A DNA stretch of 64,000 nucleotides. Source: Candidatus Omnitrophota bacterium (lineage in GTDB: Bacteria > Omnitrophota > Gorgyraeia > JABMRN01 > RBG-13-46-9). Shown here one piece after another: positions 14,957-24,626 of the stretch. Each line of letters begins with the position of its first letter. The stretch's first letter is position 1. Where the stretch lies: positions 1 through 64,000 of the forward strand of contig JADHYL010000001.1 of assembly GCA_016782495.1 (NCBI GenBank), given 5' to 3'. The position numbers and the translations under genes were made by a program. Under the pieces are notes generated by a model, which worked only from the letters and a program-made list of their open reading frames with translations, was not told the origin of the DNA and ran no database searches.

Positions 14957-15007
14957 TCTCACACCAATTGTGTGGTTACCAAAATATCACCTCTAATTGG
15001 CGTGGGG
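14957..15007 (-). promoter_or_regulatory. Leader hairpin of rpsP (shared CCCCAC-CCAAT motif)
   Basis: On the minus strand CCCCACGCCAATT is followed after about 24 bases by AATTGGTGTGAGAGG. Ten base pairs (CACGCCAATT with AATTGGTGTG) can form. The same left arm and ATTGGT right arm recur at 38576-38614 and 43302-43327. Confidence 0.55.
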
Positions 15008-15013
15008 TTATCT

Positions 15014-16279
15014 TTATTCTTGCTCTCTCCAAATCCGTGCGCCTACACGCGAAAGTTTTTTGTCCAGATTCTCGTATCCACGGTCTAGGTGGTATATTCT
15101 GTGGACCTCGGTCTTGTCCTTTGCGACCAGGCCCGCCAGCACAAGCGCCGCAGATGCCCTAAGGTCTGAAGCCATGACATCCGCACCGTTTAGATTCTTC
15201 ACGCCTTTTATTATGGCGTTTGGTCCTTCAAGTAAAATATGTGCTCCCATGCGGCTCAACTCGCTGATATGTATGAATCGTTCCGGATAAATTTTTTCGG
15301 TTATTACGCTTATCCCATCGGCCAAACATAAAAGACTCATCATCTGCGCCTGCATGTCAGTCGGAAAACCGGGGTACGGCAATGTTGTAATCGTTGTTGG
15401 TTTCACTGCCTGCTTTGGGTTTCTCTTTACCGCAACACCGTCTTCCCGCTCGGTGATTTTAACTCCACATTCCCGTAATTTGTCGACAACGGCAAAAAGA
15501 TGCGCCAGCTTTGCGTTCTTAAGGAAAAGTTCACCCCCTGTAATGGCGCTTGCCAGCATATATGTACCTGTCTCGACGCGGTCAGGTACGATAGCATGTC
15601 TGGTGCCGTGAAGTTTTTTCACTCCCTTGATCCGCATGGTCGGTGTCGAATGGCCCTCGATTTTTGCCCCCATGGAGATCAGGAAATTCGCAAGGTCTAC
15701 CGTTTCTGGTTCGCAAGCGGCGTTTTCGATAATCGTTGTACCCTCCGCCAGCGTAGCTGCCATCATCGTGTTGGCTGTGGCCAAAACGCTGGAGCCAAAG
15801 TGCCCACCGAGGTAAATCTTGGCGCCTTTCAGCTTTCGCGTCCTTGCGAGTATATAGCCGGATTTTATTTTTATCTCAGAGCCCAGTCTTTCCAGACCTT
15901 TAAGATGGAGATCGATAGGCCGCGGTCCGATAACGCAACCCCCGGGGAATGATACCTCCGCATATTTCTTTTTTGCCAGAAGCGGTCCCAATACGCAAAC
16001 CGACGCCCGCATTGTGCTCACGAGATCATAAGGGGCTTTGACCTTTTTGCACTTTCCGCTGATAATGAGAGTGCCCTTTTTTTTCTCTACTTTTGTTTCG
16101 AGGGCGCGCAAAATTTTTATCATCGTGTCAACATCTTTTAATAACGGGACATTGTTTATGACACAGGTATCGTCCGTTAATAACGACGCTGCCATTATCG
16201 GAAGCGCGGAGTTTTTCGCCCCGCTTATATTAACCACGCCTTTAAGGCGCCTGCCGCCTTCTATGACTAATTTGTCCAT
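15014..16279 (-). CDS. murA: UDP-N-acetylglucosamine 1-carboxyvinyltransferase
   Basis: This 421 residue enzyme adds enolpyruvate to UDP-GlcNAc, the first committed step of peptidoglycan synthesis. Lys22-Asn23 of the SGAKNS loop and Cys115 in FPGGCVIGPRP, the residue attacked by fosfomycin, are both present at the canonical numbers. It overlaps prmC by about 38 bases and belongs to the conserved prfA-prmC-murA order. Confidence 0.97.
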   Translation of the reverse strand: MDKLVIEGGRRLKGVVNISGAKNSALPIMAASLLTDDTCVINNVPLLKDVDTMIKILRALETKVEKKKGTLIISGKCKKVKAPYDLVSTMRASVCVLGPLLAKKKYAEVSFPGGCVIGPRPIDLHLKGLERLGSEIKIKSGYILARTRKLKGAKIYLGGHFGSSVLATANTMMAATLAEGTTIIENAACEPETVDLANFLISMGAKIEGHSTPTMRIKGVKKLHGTRHAIVPDRVETGTYMLASAITGGELFLKNAKLAHLFAVVDKLRECGVKITEREDGVAVKRNPKQAVKPTTITTLPYPGFPTDMQAQMMSLLCLADGISVITEKIYPERFIHISELSRMGAHILLEGPNAIIKGVKNLNGADVMASDLRASAALVLAGLVAKDKTEVHRIYHLDRGYENLDKKLSRVGARIWREQE

Positions 16280-16925
16280 CTTTTTTTGCTTTTACAATCC
16301 TGTCTATGCCACAATAATCTTTATAAATCTCCACACCGCAAAATGCGCCACCTGAGGCGAACATCGATTTTACTTCTTCGGCCTGACCGCACCCTATTTC
16401 CATCAATAAAAGTCCTTCACTTTTCAGATAATTTCCGGCTTCACGGCTAATTCTTCGATAGAAATCCAGGCCGTCCCTTCCGCCGTAAAGCGCAATGCGC
16501 GGATCGTTTTTTACAACCGCGGGAAGCAACGAAAATTCGTCACGTGAAATATAAGGAGGATTTGAAATTATTAAATCAAAGAAGCACCTGTATTTCGTCT
16601 TTAGGTTTTTAAAAAGATCACTCCTTATGAACTCGATTCTTTTTTCTACCCCGTATTTTGCGGCGTTCCGAGAAGCAATCCGGAGTACCGTATCGGAAAT
16701 ATCTAAAGCGACCATTCTACTCGAAGGTACATATTTTGTCAAACTTATTGCGATATTTCCGGAGCCCGTGCCAATATCCAGTATGTTGCAAGGGGTATTA
16801 ACTTTTCGGTGCCGAGAAAGAAGTTCAATAGCTTTTTCAACTAAAATTTCGGTTTCGGGCCGCGGATAAAAAGTAACATTTTCGGTTCCCAGTTCAAAAT
16901 CCATGAAAGGCGCTGCCTTTTTCAT
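16242..16925 (-). CDS. prmC: Release factor glutamine methyltransferase, short form without N-terminal domain
   Basis: This 227 residue protein methylates the GGQ glutamine of release factors. The SAM-binding DIGTGSG (50-56) and the catalytic NPPY (122-125) are intact. Family members are usually about 280 residues, with an N-terminal helical domain that recognises the release factor. Here only FYPRPETE precedes the catalytic domain, and the upstream space is filled by prfA with a four base overlap, so the shortening is real. Its natural substrate gene prfA is directly upstream. Confidence 0.92.
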   Translation of the reverse strand: MKKAAPFMDFELGTENVTFYPRPETEILVEKAIELLSRHRKVNTPCNILDIGTGSGNIAISLTKYVPSSRMVALDISDTVLRIASRNAAKYGVEKRIEFIRSDLFKNLKTKYRCFFDLIISNPPYISRDEFSLLPAVVKNDPRIALYGGRDGLDFYRRISREAGNYLKSEGLLLMEIGCGQAEEVKSMFASGGAFCGVEIYKDYCGIDRIVKAKKDGQISHRRRQAP

Positions 16926-17983
16926 TTCATCCTCGACTTTTTATCCGCTTCTTTAAGTGCATCAATAATCTCGTCCAGGTCACCATTCAGAACATCTTCC
17001 AACGCGTGTGTTGTAAAACCGATCCTGTGATCGGTGACGCGACTATCAGGAAAATTATAAGTCCTTATTTTTTCGGAGCGATCGCCTGAACCGATCTGGA
17101 TTTTTCTATTTTGCGATATCTTCTTTTGCTGTTCCTGTTTAATCTTGTCAAAAAGACGGGCTCTCAACACCCTTAAGGCCTTTGCCTTATTTTTATGCTG
17201 CGACCTCTCATCCTGACAGCTGACGACAAGCCCGGTCGCAAGATGGGTTATTCTAACGGCGGAGTCCGTGACATTTACGTGCTGGCCGCCTCTGCCGCCT
17301 GCTCGGAAGACGTCGATCTTCAAATCCTGCGGTTTTATTTCGACATCGACCTCTTCCGCTTCCGGCAGCACTGCGACTGTTGCCGCGGAGGTATGAATCC
17401 TGCCGCTTGATTCCGTAGCGGGAACGCGCTGCACCCGGTGGGTGCCGCTTTCATATTTCAGCCTGCCATATACCCCTTCCCCTGAAACCGAAAAAACAAC
17501 CTCTTTAAATCCCCCTTTTTCCGTGAGGCTACTGGAAATTATTTCAGTCTTCCAGTTCCGCTTTACGGAGTACTTGGAGTACATTCGGAATAAACCCTGC
17601 GCAAAAAGAGCCGCTTCAATCCCACCGGTTCCCTGACGGATCTCCATGATGGCATCCTTATCTCGGTCCTCGTCTTTTTCAAACAAAAGTTCCTCCAGTC
17701 CTTTTACAAGAGCCTCTTTCTTATGCTTCTCTTCGCGCAGTTCCTCTTCTGCAAGCTTCAGAAATTCCTCCTCGTTATGTTTTTCCTTTATGACGCCTTC
17801 AAGCGAAGATATCTCTTCCGAGACACGCTTGTATTCGTCGTACTTGGAAACGATTTTCTGCAAAGATGCAAGCTCCTTGGCATACCGTTTATACTCTCGG
17901 GGGTTGGAGATAACTTTTGGGTCGGCAACCAGGCCTTGAAGTTTGTTAAATCTTCGTAATTTCTCTTCCAGTTTTTCAAACAT
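16922..17983 (-). CDS. prfA: Peptide chain release factor 1
   Basis: This 353 residue protein reads UAA and UAG and triggers peptide release. The GGQ loop [11 protein letters not shown] lies near residue 230, and the codon-recognition PAT-type tripeptide is visible as [14 protein letters not shown]. Length is typical. It starts inside the end of rpmE and overlaps prmC, which methylates its GGQ glutamine. Confidence 0.97.
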   Translation of the reverse strand: MFEKLEEKLRRFNKLQGLVADPKVISNPREYKRYAKELASLQKIVSKYDEYKRVSEEISSLEGVIKEKHNEEEFLKLAEEELREEKHKKEALVKGLEELLFEKDEDRDKDAIMEIRQGTGGIEAALFAQGLFRMYSKYSVKRNWKTEIISSSLTEKGGFKEVVFSVSGEGVYGRLKYESGTHRVQRVPATESSGRIHTSAATVAVLPEAEEVDVEIKPQDLKIDVFRAGGRGGQHVNVTDSAVRITHLATGLVVSCQDERSQHKNKAKALRVLRARLFDKIKQEQQKKISQNRKIQIGSGDRSEKIRTYNFPDSRVTDHRIGFTTHALEDVLNGDLDEIIDALKEADKKSRMK

Positions 17984-18266
17984 CTTCTTTCTTTTCCGTC
18001 TGGGGTTTCTTCTCGAGCGGCCCCTCTTCGCTGGGACGCTCTTTTTTCGCCATCTTTTTTGGCTTTTGACGTTTCTCGTATCTCTTTAAAAATTTATCTA
18101 CCCTACCTGCCGAGTCAATGAGTTTCTGCTTTCCCGTGAAAAACGGATGGCACTTCGAGCATATCTCTACGTGGATATTCTGTTTGGTGCTTCGCGTGTG
18201 TACGGTTTCTCCGCAAGCACACACAATCGTGGTTTCCTTGTATTGCGGATGAATCTTTTTTTTCAT
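17976..18266 (-). CDS. rpmE: 50S ribosomal protein L31, zinc-binding form with long charged tail
   Basis: This 96 residue protein has the zinc ligands Cys16, Cys18, Cys36 and Cys39 (CAC and CSKC), marking the C+ form. MKKKIHPQY is the typical start. Usual length is about 70 residues; the extra C-terminal 25 or so residues are rich in K, E and P and end KKEDV. The order rho-rpmE-prfA is conserved in many bacteria. Confidence 0.95.
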   Translation of the reverse strand: MKKKIHPQYKETTIVCACGETVHTRSTKQNIHVEICSKCHPFFTGKQKLIDSAGRVDKFLKRYEKRQKPKKMAKKERPSEEGPLEKKPQTEKKEDV

Positions 18267-18277
18267 TCGTACCCTCC

Positions 18278-19534
18278 TTATTTGTTTAGCGTTTTTAGAA
18301 ATTCCTTATTTGATTTTGACTTTTTAAGTTTTTCAATCAAAAGCTCCATGGCTTCTACGGAATTTAGGTCATTAAGGGCTTTTCGCACAAGCCATATCTT
18401 CTTCAGCTCATCGTCTTCCAGAAGAAGTTCTTCTTTGCGGGTATTGGATTTCTTTATGTCGATGGCCGGGTAAATGCGTCTCTGGAAAAGCGCCCTGTCA
18501 AGCTGGATCTCCATATTGCCCGTCCCCTTAAACTCTTCAAATATGACCTCATCCATCCTGGAGCCGGTATCGACAAGCGCCGTGGCCAGGATAGTAAGAG
18601 AACCGCCTTCTTCGATGTTTCGCGCCGCTCCGAAAAACCGTTTTGGCTTATGGAGAGCATTGGAATCGACGCCACCCGAAAGAATTTTTCCTGAATGTGG
18701 CATAGCGGCGTTATAAGCCCTTGCCAGCCGCGTTATGGAATCAAGAAGTATCACGACATCCTTTTTGTGCTCAACCAGCCTCTTTGCTTTCTCCAGGACT
18801 ACTTCTGCGACCTGGATGTGCCGTTCGGCGGGTTCATCAAAGGTCGAGCTTATAACCTCGCCATTTACCGAGCGTATCATATCGGTGACCTCTTCGGGTC
18901 GTTCATCTATCAAGAGGACCATCAAGATGGCATCCGGATAATTTGTAGTGATGCTGTTTGCGAATTTCTGGAGAAGCACTGTTTTCCCGCTATACGGTTG
19001 CGCGACAATCATTCCGCGCTGACCCCTTCCCACCGGCGATAAAAGGTCCATTATTCGCATTGAGATTTCGTCCGCTTTTGTCTCAAGCACATACCTTTCG
19101 TTCGGATAAAGAGGGGTCAGATTATCAAATAAAATCTTGTCTTTTGCGTTTTCCGGATTTTCAAAATTTACCGCTTCTACCTTGAGAAGGGCAAAGTATC
19201 TCTCTCCTTCTTTCGGCGGGCGGATCTGGCCGCTCACCGTATCGCCTGTTCTCAAGCTGAATTTCCGTATCTGTGACGGGGAAATATAAATGTCATCGGG
19301 GCATGGTAGATAATTGTATTTCGGACTTCTCAAAAATCCAAAGCCATCGGGTAAAATCTCCAGCACCCCCTCCCCGAATATCAGCCCCTTTTTCTCCGTT
19401 TTTGCCTGCAGGACTTTAAAAATGAGATCCTGTTTTTTAAGCCCGCTTATGCCGTTAACCTTTAGGTCCTTTGCGACCTTGTTTAACTCGGTCATGTTCA
19501 TCTCTTTTAATTTTTCAATATCAATATTGTCCAT
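18278..19534 (-). CDS. rho: Transcription termination factor Rho
   Basis: This 418 residue hexameric RNA helicase terminates transcription at C-rich RNA. The N-terminal helical and cold-shock-like RNA-binding domains (about 1-125, with [10 protein letters not shown]) precede the ATPase core with [10 protein letters not shown] (P-loop), [13 protein letters not shown] and the Q/R loops near [20 protein letters not shown]. No large N-terminal insertion is seen. coaE lies three bases upstream. Confidence 0.98.
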   Translation of the reverse strand: MDNIDIEKLKEMNMTELNKVAKDLKVNGISGLKKQDLIFKVLQAKTEKKGLIFGEGVLEILPDGFGFLRSPKYNYLPCPDDIYISPSQIRKFSLRTGDTVSGQIRPPKEGERYFALLKVEAVNFENPENAKDKILFDNLTPLYPNERYVLETKADEISMRIMDLLSPVGRGQRGMIVAQPYSGKTVLLQKFANSITTNYPDAILMVLLIDERPEEVTDMIRSVNGEVISSTFDEPAERHIQVAEVVLEKAKRLVEHKKDVVILLDSITRLARAYNAAMPHSGKILSGGVDSNALHKPKRFFGAARNIEEGGSLTILATALVDTGSRMDEVIFEEFKGTGNMEIQLDRALFQRRIYPAIDIKKSNTRKEELLLEDDELKKIWLVRKALNDLNSVEAMELLIEKLKKSKSNKEFLKTLNK

Positions 19535-19537
19535 GTT

Positions 19538-20116
19538 TTACCTCTCTGAAATTTTTTTCCATATTTTCATTACCTCGCCACACGTATATTTTTTCGAGTG
19601 ATTATTATCTATTACAAAATCGGCATATTCTATCTTCTTCCTGAGTGGCATCTGCTGTCTTCTCCTTCGGCAAACATCGCGTTCTCGGAACCCTCTTCCG
19701 GCAGAACGCCTGACTTGTTTTTTAACGGCGCATTTGACAACTATGATGTAGTCGAAGGATTTGGCAAGACCGGCTTCTATTAACAATGGAACATCTACAA
19801 CCGTAATGCGCTTCTTTGATTTCTTAACCTCACTTTTTATTATCTTTATCACTTTCGGGTGAATGATGCGACAGAGCCTTTTTAGATTGCGTTTATTTTT
19901 AAATGCTATTTTTCCCAGTTTTATTCTATCGATTTTACCGGATTTAAAAACACCACTACCGAAATTTTTTCGTATCAGGCGCTTCGTGTCCCTTTTCTTG
20001 TAAAGCCCGTGGACGATTCTGTCGGCGTCGATAGTATGGGCACCGAGTTTTTTGAAAAACGCTGTTACGGTTGTTTTTCCAGTGCAAAAAGTACCTGTTA
20101 CCCCGATAACCTTCAC
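19538..20116 (-). CDS. coaE: Dephospho-CoA kinase
   Basis: This 192 residue kinase phosphorylates dephospho-CoA, the last step of coenzyme A synthesis. The N-terminal P-loop GVTGTFCTGKTT is clear, followed by IDADRIVHGLY and VVDVPLLIEAGL. The region around RSAGRGFRERDVCRRRRQQM corresponds to the lid, although the usual R-x-x-x-Q-x-x pattern is slightly altered. It overlaps the stop of polA by four bases. Confidence 0.92.
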   Translation of the reverse strand: MKVIGVTGTFCTGKTTVTAFFKKLGAHTIDADRIVHGLYKKRDTKRLIRKNFGSGVFKSGKIDRIKLGKIAFKNKRNLKRLCRIIHPKVIKIIKSEVKKSKKRITVVDVPLLIEAGLAKSFDYIIVVKCAVKKQVRRSAGRGFRERDVCRRRRQQMPLRKKIEYADFVIDNNHSKKYTCGEVMKIWKKISER

Positions 20117-22785
20117 AGCTTGACCCCTTCGGTGTCCAGCCAGTTCTTGCCGGTTTCGAGATCTACCTTAACAGGTACTCTTAGTTTCATGATATTCTCC
20201 ATTCCGTTTTTCACGACCGATGCCACTTTCTTAAGCTCCTTTTTGTCGACCTCGAAAACCAGCTCATCGTGTACCTGCAAAATCATTTTGGCATCAAATT
20301 TCGATAACTCCTTATGTATATTAATCATGGCCATTTTGATAAGATCGGCCGCAGAGCCCTGTATGGGCGTGTTTACAGCGACGCGCTTGGCAAAGTTGCT
20401 TACCGCGGTGTTTGTACTGTTGATTTCCGGTATATAGCGGCGGCGTCCGAGGATCGTGGTTACAAACCCGTTCTTTTTAGCTTCCTCGATTTTTCCTTCC
20501 AGATAATCTTTCACATGCGGGTAACGCTCGAAATACGCGTCGATAAATTTTGCCGATTCCTGGACGTCGATTCCGAGATCGCGCGATAATCCGTAAGCAC
20601 TCATTCCGTATACAATTCCGAAATTCACGGTTTTTGCCGCCTGCCGCATGTTTTCGGTTATATCTTTCTCTTCCAACCCGTATATCAAGGAAGCGGTAAA
20701 ACTATGTATGTCCCTGTCTTCGGTAAAGGCGCTGATTAGGGCTTTATCTCGGGAAAGGTGGGCCAGGATGCGCAGTTCAACTTGCGAATAGTCCGCCGAC
20801 AGGATTAAATGCGATTTTCTCCCTGCTATAAATGCCCTACGGATTTTTCTTCCTATGTCGGTTTTTACAGGAATGTTTTGCAGGTTGGGGTTGCTGGAAG
20901 AAAGCCTGCCGGTAGCAGTTACGGTCTGGTTGAATGACGTGTGTATTCGCCCCGTGCGGGGATTTACAAGTCCAGGCAGGTTATCTACATAGGTTGACTT
21001 AAGTTTGGCGAATTCGCGATAGCGCAGGATTTCTTTTGGAAGTTCTTCTTTTTCCGAGAGGGTTTTCAATACCTCTCCATCCGTTGAAGCCCCTGTCTTC
21101 GTTTTCTTTATGATAGGCATTTTTAATTTTTCAAAAAGGATAACCTGGAGCTGTTTAGGCGAATTTATGTTAAATTTTTCTCCTGCTAGCGAATAAATAT
21201 TTTTCTCACAGGCTTTTATTTCTTTTTCCATCTCCCGTGATAACGTGCTGAGGTATCCGAAATCCACGCTTATGCCGCACGACTCCATGTCGGCTAGGAC
21301 ATCGATAAGAGGTATTTCGACGTTAAAATATAAATCCTCAAGCTTTTTCTCTTTAATTTTCTTTTCAAGAATATCCTTAAGGCTTAATACGATGTCGCTG
21401 TCTTCGCAGCAGTAGCTCGACACCTTTCCAACATCGACCTTGTCCATGGTTATGGCTTTCTTGCCCTTACCTATCAGTTCTTCAATTGAACCCTTTGACC
21501 GTCCCAAATATTCCAACGATATATCGTTCAGATTGTGTTTAGACTTAGAGGGGTTCAACAAGTACGAGGCAACCATTGTGTCAAATTCGATGCCCTTTAG
21601 GGCTACCCCCATATTTTTGAGTATTAAGAGGTCGTATTTAATGTTCTGTCCACTTTTTTTTATCCCGCTATCCTCGAAGACATGCCTTAGCTCGTTTATG
21701 ACGTAATCTTTTGACAAATCTTTAAGTGCATTAAGCGGTACATAGTAAGCATGACCCTCGCGGCAGCAAAACGACAGCCCCACCGCATCTGCCCGCATGG
21801 GATCGTGATGGGTTGTCTCAAAATCGAAAGCAAAGTACTTTACTTTTTTAAGCACCCCCATAAGTTCCGTAAAACCTTTCTTATCATCAACCAGGCGATA
21901 GTTAACATGGGATGCCTTTCTCGGCGCAATGTCTTTCAATAAAGTCCTGAACTCCAGTTCCTTAAAAAGTTCGATGAGAGCCTTCTCGTCCGGCTCTTTG
22001 AGGTTAAGATCCTTTATATCCACCTTAATCGGAACATCCGTTTTTATTGTTACCAGCTCCTTACTCAGGAGAGCCATTTTTTTGGAATCCTCGATTTTTT
22101 TTCTCATCGAGTCGTTTTTTATCTGATGGGTGTTTTCTAGTATTTCTTCGAGACTCTCAAATTTTTTCATGATCTCTATGGCTGTTTTTTCGCCGATGCC
22201 AAGCACCCCTGGAATGTTGTCCGAGGAGTCGCCCATGAGCGCCATGAGGTCTGTCATCTTTGCGGGGCCAACCCCGAATCTTTCCTTTACCTCTTTTTCA
22301 CCGTAAATAACGCCGTCCTTGTGCGGGTTATACACCTTAACGTGCGGACCCACCAGCTGCAATATATCTTTATCGCCTGTAACAATAAAAACATCCATCC
22401 CTTTTGTCTTTGCCTTTTCGGCAAGGGTGGCCAGAACGTCGTCGGCTTCGTATCCCTCCAGTTCGTATATGGGAATGTTGTATGCCGCTACGACCTTCTT
22501 TATGTACGGCATTTGACTCACTAAATCGTCCGGCATCGGCTTTCGCTGGATTTTATATTCTTTAAACTTCTCGTGCCTGAACGTCGGACCCTTCAGATCA
22601 AATGCAACGGCTATCTTGTCGGGCTTTTCATCTTTGATGATTTTTTTGATCATCGCGACAAATCCGTAAATCGCATTTGTGGGTTGTCCTTTCGAGTTTG
22701 ACAGGTACCTTACCGCGTAATAGGCCCTGTAGCAGAACGAATTACCGTCTATTAAAAAAAGTTTTTTATTTGATTTAAGAGACAT
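20113..22785 (-). CDS. polA: DNA polymerase I
   Basis: This 890 residue enzyme fills gaps and removes RNA primers. The 5' nuclease domain occupies about 1-290 (YELEGYEADDVLATLA, GDSSDNIPGV). A 3'-5' exonuclease follows with FDFETT at 320-325, Asp385 and the YCCED segment (458-462), so proofreading residues appear intact. The polymerase domain shows motif A DYSQVELR (665-672) and motif C QVHDELVFEV near 837. No ribosome binding site is evident at the ATG. Confidence 0.98.
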   Translation of the reverse strand: MSLKSNKKLFLIDGNSFCYRAYYAVRYLSNSKGQPTNAIYGFVAMIKKIIKDEKPDKIAVAFDLKGPTFRHEKFKEYKIQRKPMPDDLVSQMPYIKKVVAAYNIPIYELEGYEADDVLATLAEKAKTKGMDVFIVTGDKDILQLVGPHVKVYNPHKDGVIYGEKEVKERFGVGPAKMTDLMALMGDSSDNIPGVLGIGEKTAIEIMKKFESLEEILENTHQIKNDSMRKKIEDSKKMALLSKELVTIKTDVPIKVDIKDLNLKEPDEKALIELFKELEFRTLLKDIAPRKASHVNYRLVDDKKGFTELMGVLKKVKYFAFDFETTHHDPMRADAVGLSFCCREGHAYYVPLNALKDLSKDYVINELRHVFEDSGIKKSGQNIKYDLLILKNMGVALKGIEFDTMVASYLLNPSKSKHNLNDISLEYLGRSKGSIEELIGKGKKAITMDKVDVGKVSSYCCEDSDIVLSLKDILEKKIKEKKLEDLYFNVEIPLIDVLADMESCGISVDFGYLSTLSREMEKEIKACEKNIYSLAGEKFNINSPKQLQVILFEKLKMPIIKKTKTGASTDGEVLKTLSEKEELPKEILRYREFAKLKSTYVDNLPGLVNPRTGRIHTSFNQTVTATGRLSSSNPNLQNIPVKTDIGRKIRRAFIAGRKSHLILSADYSQVELRILAHLSRDKALISAFTEDRDIHSFTASLIYGLEEKDITENMRQAAKTVNFGIVYGMSAYGLSRDLGIDVQESAKFIDAYFERYPHVKDYLEGKIEEAKKNGFVTTILGRRRYIPEINSTNTAVSNFAKRVAVNTPIQGSAADLIKMAMINIHKELSKFDAKMILQVHDELVFEVDKKELKKVASVVKNGMENIMKLRVPVKVDLETGKNWLDTEGVKL

Positions 22786-22838
22786 GGATTAAAACATATG
22801 GTTTGGATTTTCGATTATTTTGCTAGGTTGGATCCTTA

Positions 22839-22867
22839 AGACTAACATACAGCGTGGACAGTGTCAA
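22839..22867 (-). promoter_or_regulatory. Probable promoter of polA
   Basis: TTGACA (22862-22867), a 17 base spacer and TAGTCT (22839-22844) lie on the minus strand just after the HAMP gene. The leader to the polA ATG would be about 45 bases. Confidence 0.6.
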
Positions 22868-23301
22868 GATTTTTTTTCTCCTTCCAGCTTGTTAACCAAT
22901 CGGTTTATGGCGCCCGCCACATCGGTCAACTCGTCCCCCTTTCTCAATTTTAATCGCTTGCTATAATCGCCCTCCGCTACACTATCGATAAACTTTATCA
23001 TCCGGTAAATTGGACCGGCAACCTTGTGCGATGCTATGATCCCGATCCCGGTACAAAGGATGGTAACAAATACCATGCTTACGGCAAGCCTGAAATTAAC
23101 GGTTTTAAAAATGTGCACGAGCCTACCTTGCGGATACACATTGGCGAGTTTGTCGCCCAATAATATCCATGAGTTATAGTAGATCGTGTATCCTGTGATT
23201 GCAACGCTTAGCAACATGACGGCTAAAATTAAACCGACATATTTTAACTGAAATTCCTTTCTGACTATATACTGCCTTCTTCTGTAGCGTTTCCTTTCCA
23301 T
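22864..23301 (-). CDS. Two-helix membrane protein ending in a HAMP domain, no output domain
   Basis: This 145 residue protein has a basic N-terminus, one membrane helix (about 20-41), a short outer loop, a second helix (about 70-90) and a HAMP-like coil with SHKVAGPIYRMIKFIDSVAEG and RLKLRKGDELTDVAGAIN. No kinase, cyclase or methyl-accepting domain follows. The ATG at 23301 has GGAGG eight bases upstream. It starts at the end of the PDZ protein gene and is probably translated with it. It could pass signals to a separate partner, but its function is unknown. Confidence 0.75.
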   Translation of the reverse strand: MERKRYRRRQYIVRKEFQLKYVGLILAVMLLSVAITGYTIYYNSWILLGDKLANVYPQGRLVHIFKTVNFRLAVSMVFVTILCTGIGIIASHKVAGPIYRMIKFIDSVAEGDYSKRLKLRKGDELTDVAGAINRLVNKLEGEKKS

Positions 23302-23303
23302 GC

Positions 23304-24257
23304 CTACTTCCTCCATATGGTCACATTTCTTCGTACGGTAAATGTCATTACATCCTTTTTACCGTCTTTGATCATCTTTATGGCGTCATCAAGAGGCATA
23401 TAGCGAGTTGCAGCGCCGTCTATGGCGATAATCAGGTCGTCTTTCTCGAGCCCTGCTTTTTCGGCCGAGCCACCTTTATTTACGCCGAGGACCGTTAAAC
23501 CGTCTATAAGCATGCCGAGTGCCCCGCCCATAATCTCCTTGTAGTTTCGGCTCGGCGATCGCTCTTTTTTCAACGCTATGCTGCGGTCGATGTTAATTTT
23601 AATCTCACCGGCAGCCTCTTCCAATAAAAGTTGTGCAACCTTGCCTCTTGGCATGTAGCCGGTGAATTTACCCCAGACAGAAATTAAGATGTCATTTTCT
23701 TTTAAACCGGCTGAAGCCGCTGGAGAATCTTTCAACACATCCGTTACGAGAATCTGGTTTCCTTTTTCCGCTAAGCGGATGCCGATATCGCCTGTCAAGC
23801 TCTTTTCGAAATCCTTTTCCTCGCCAGAGGTCTCTGGAGGCCAATTTTCGAATTCCTGCATTCTTGTCACATCGTCCCTTTTCGCCTCTTCTTCCTTGCG
23901 AAAAATATACCCCATCACGTAATTCATTTTCTCACGGGCGGGCGTGTAGTCCGGATTTGCCTTGTGGGCTTTCTCATAATAAAAATAAGCCTTGTCGTAT
24001 TCCCTCCGCGAGGTGTATGCATCACCGAGTTTGACCAGGTTCTGTTCGGGCAAGTCATAGCGAACCTTGCTGACGAGTTCCTTAAAAATAGCCTTCTCGC
24101 CTTTGTAAGTCGACACAACAAGGCGATCGTTGTACTCCTCAACCACGATACCCTTGATTTCTTTCCCGTCTTTTAGAGAAATGGTATCCGCCAAGACTCG
24201 CGTTTCAGCCAGAATAAAAAATAAAAGAATTAAAATTAGTTTGAGTTTTGCTTTCAT
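23304..24257 (-). CDS. Secreted two-PDZ protein with N-terminal SLKDG-type and repeat region
   Basis: This 317 residue protein has a signal peptide (about 1-23), a small beta domain beginning TISLKDGKEIKGIVVEEY, one TPR-like helical pair (LGDAYTSRREYDKAYFYYEK) and two PDZ domains (about 155-225 and 245-312). PDZ domains bind C-terminal peptides of envelope proteins. There is no protease domain. It lies between the HTH-membrane protein and the HAMP-only protein, suggesting an envelope sensing or scaffolding unit. The exact function is not known. Confidence 0.75.
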   Translation of the reverse strand: MKAKLKLILILLFFILAETRVLADTISLKDGKEIKGIVVEEYNDRLVVSTYKGEKAIFKELVSKVRYDLPEQNLVKLGDAYTSRREYDKAYFYYEKAHKANPDYTPAREKMNYVMGYIFRKEEEAKRDDVTRMQEFENWPPETSGEEKDFEKSLTGDIGIRLAEKGNQILVTDVLKDSPAASAGLKENDILISVWGKFTGYMPRGKVAQLLLEEAAGEIKINIDRSIALKKERSPSRNYKEIMGGALGMLIDGLTVLGVNKGGSAEKAGLEKDDLIIAIDGAATRYMPLDDAIKMIKDGKKDVMTFTVRRNVTIWRK

Positions 24258-24267
24258 AGTTTTTGCG

Positions 24268-24615
24268 CTATGGGCGAAATATAATCCACATAATCACGAG
24301 GATGATCGCTCCTGAAATTAGATAAAAGTCGTTAAAATAGAAAAAATCCGAAACCCTGTCGCTAAAGGACTCCGCATACGCAGTTTCCCGACTTCTCTTC
24401 GAGTACTCTTTTTTTGGCCTTTTTGGCAGCCGGGTCGTCGTTTTTGCGGAGAGCTCATTTTTTATGGCTTCGATCTGCTCGCGCCTGAATCTGAGAAACC
24501 GACCGTCAATTTTATAAGCCGGAAGTGCCCCTTTTTCAACCAGCTCTTTTACTCCCTCTTCCGTAATGGCGAGCAAGCTCGACGCCTCTTGTATGGTCAA
24601 GAGCTTCTCTGGCAT
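24268..24615 (-). CDS. Excisionase-type HTH protein with C-terminal membrane anchor
   Basis: This 115 residue protein starts with an excisionase/MerR-like winged helix (LTIQEASSLLAITEEGVKEL ... AYKIDGRFLRFRREQIE, about 1-52), continues through a basic linker and ends in a hydrophobic helix (about 95-113, YLISGAIILVIMWIIF). The topology is that of a tail-anchored DNA-binding or protein-binding module at the membrane. It follows a bactofilin that carries the same type of HTH. Function is unknown. Confidence 0.75.
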   Translation of the reverse strand: MPEKLLTIQEASSLLAITEEGVKELVEKGALPAYKIDGRFLRFRREQIEAIKNELSAKTTTRLPKRPKKEYSKRSRETAYAESFSDRVSDFFYFNDFYLISGAIILVIMWIIFRP

Positions 24616-24626
24616 TTTTTATGATC

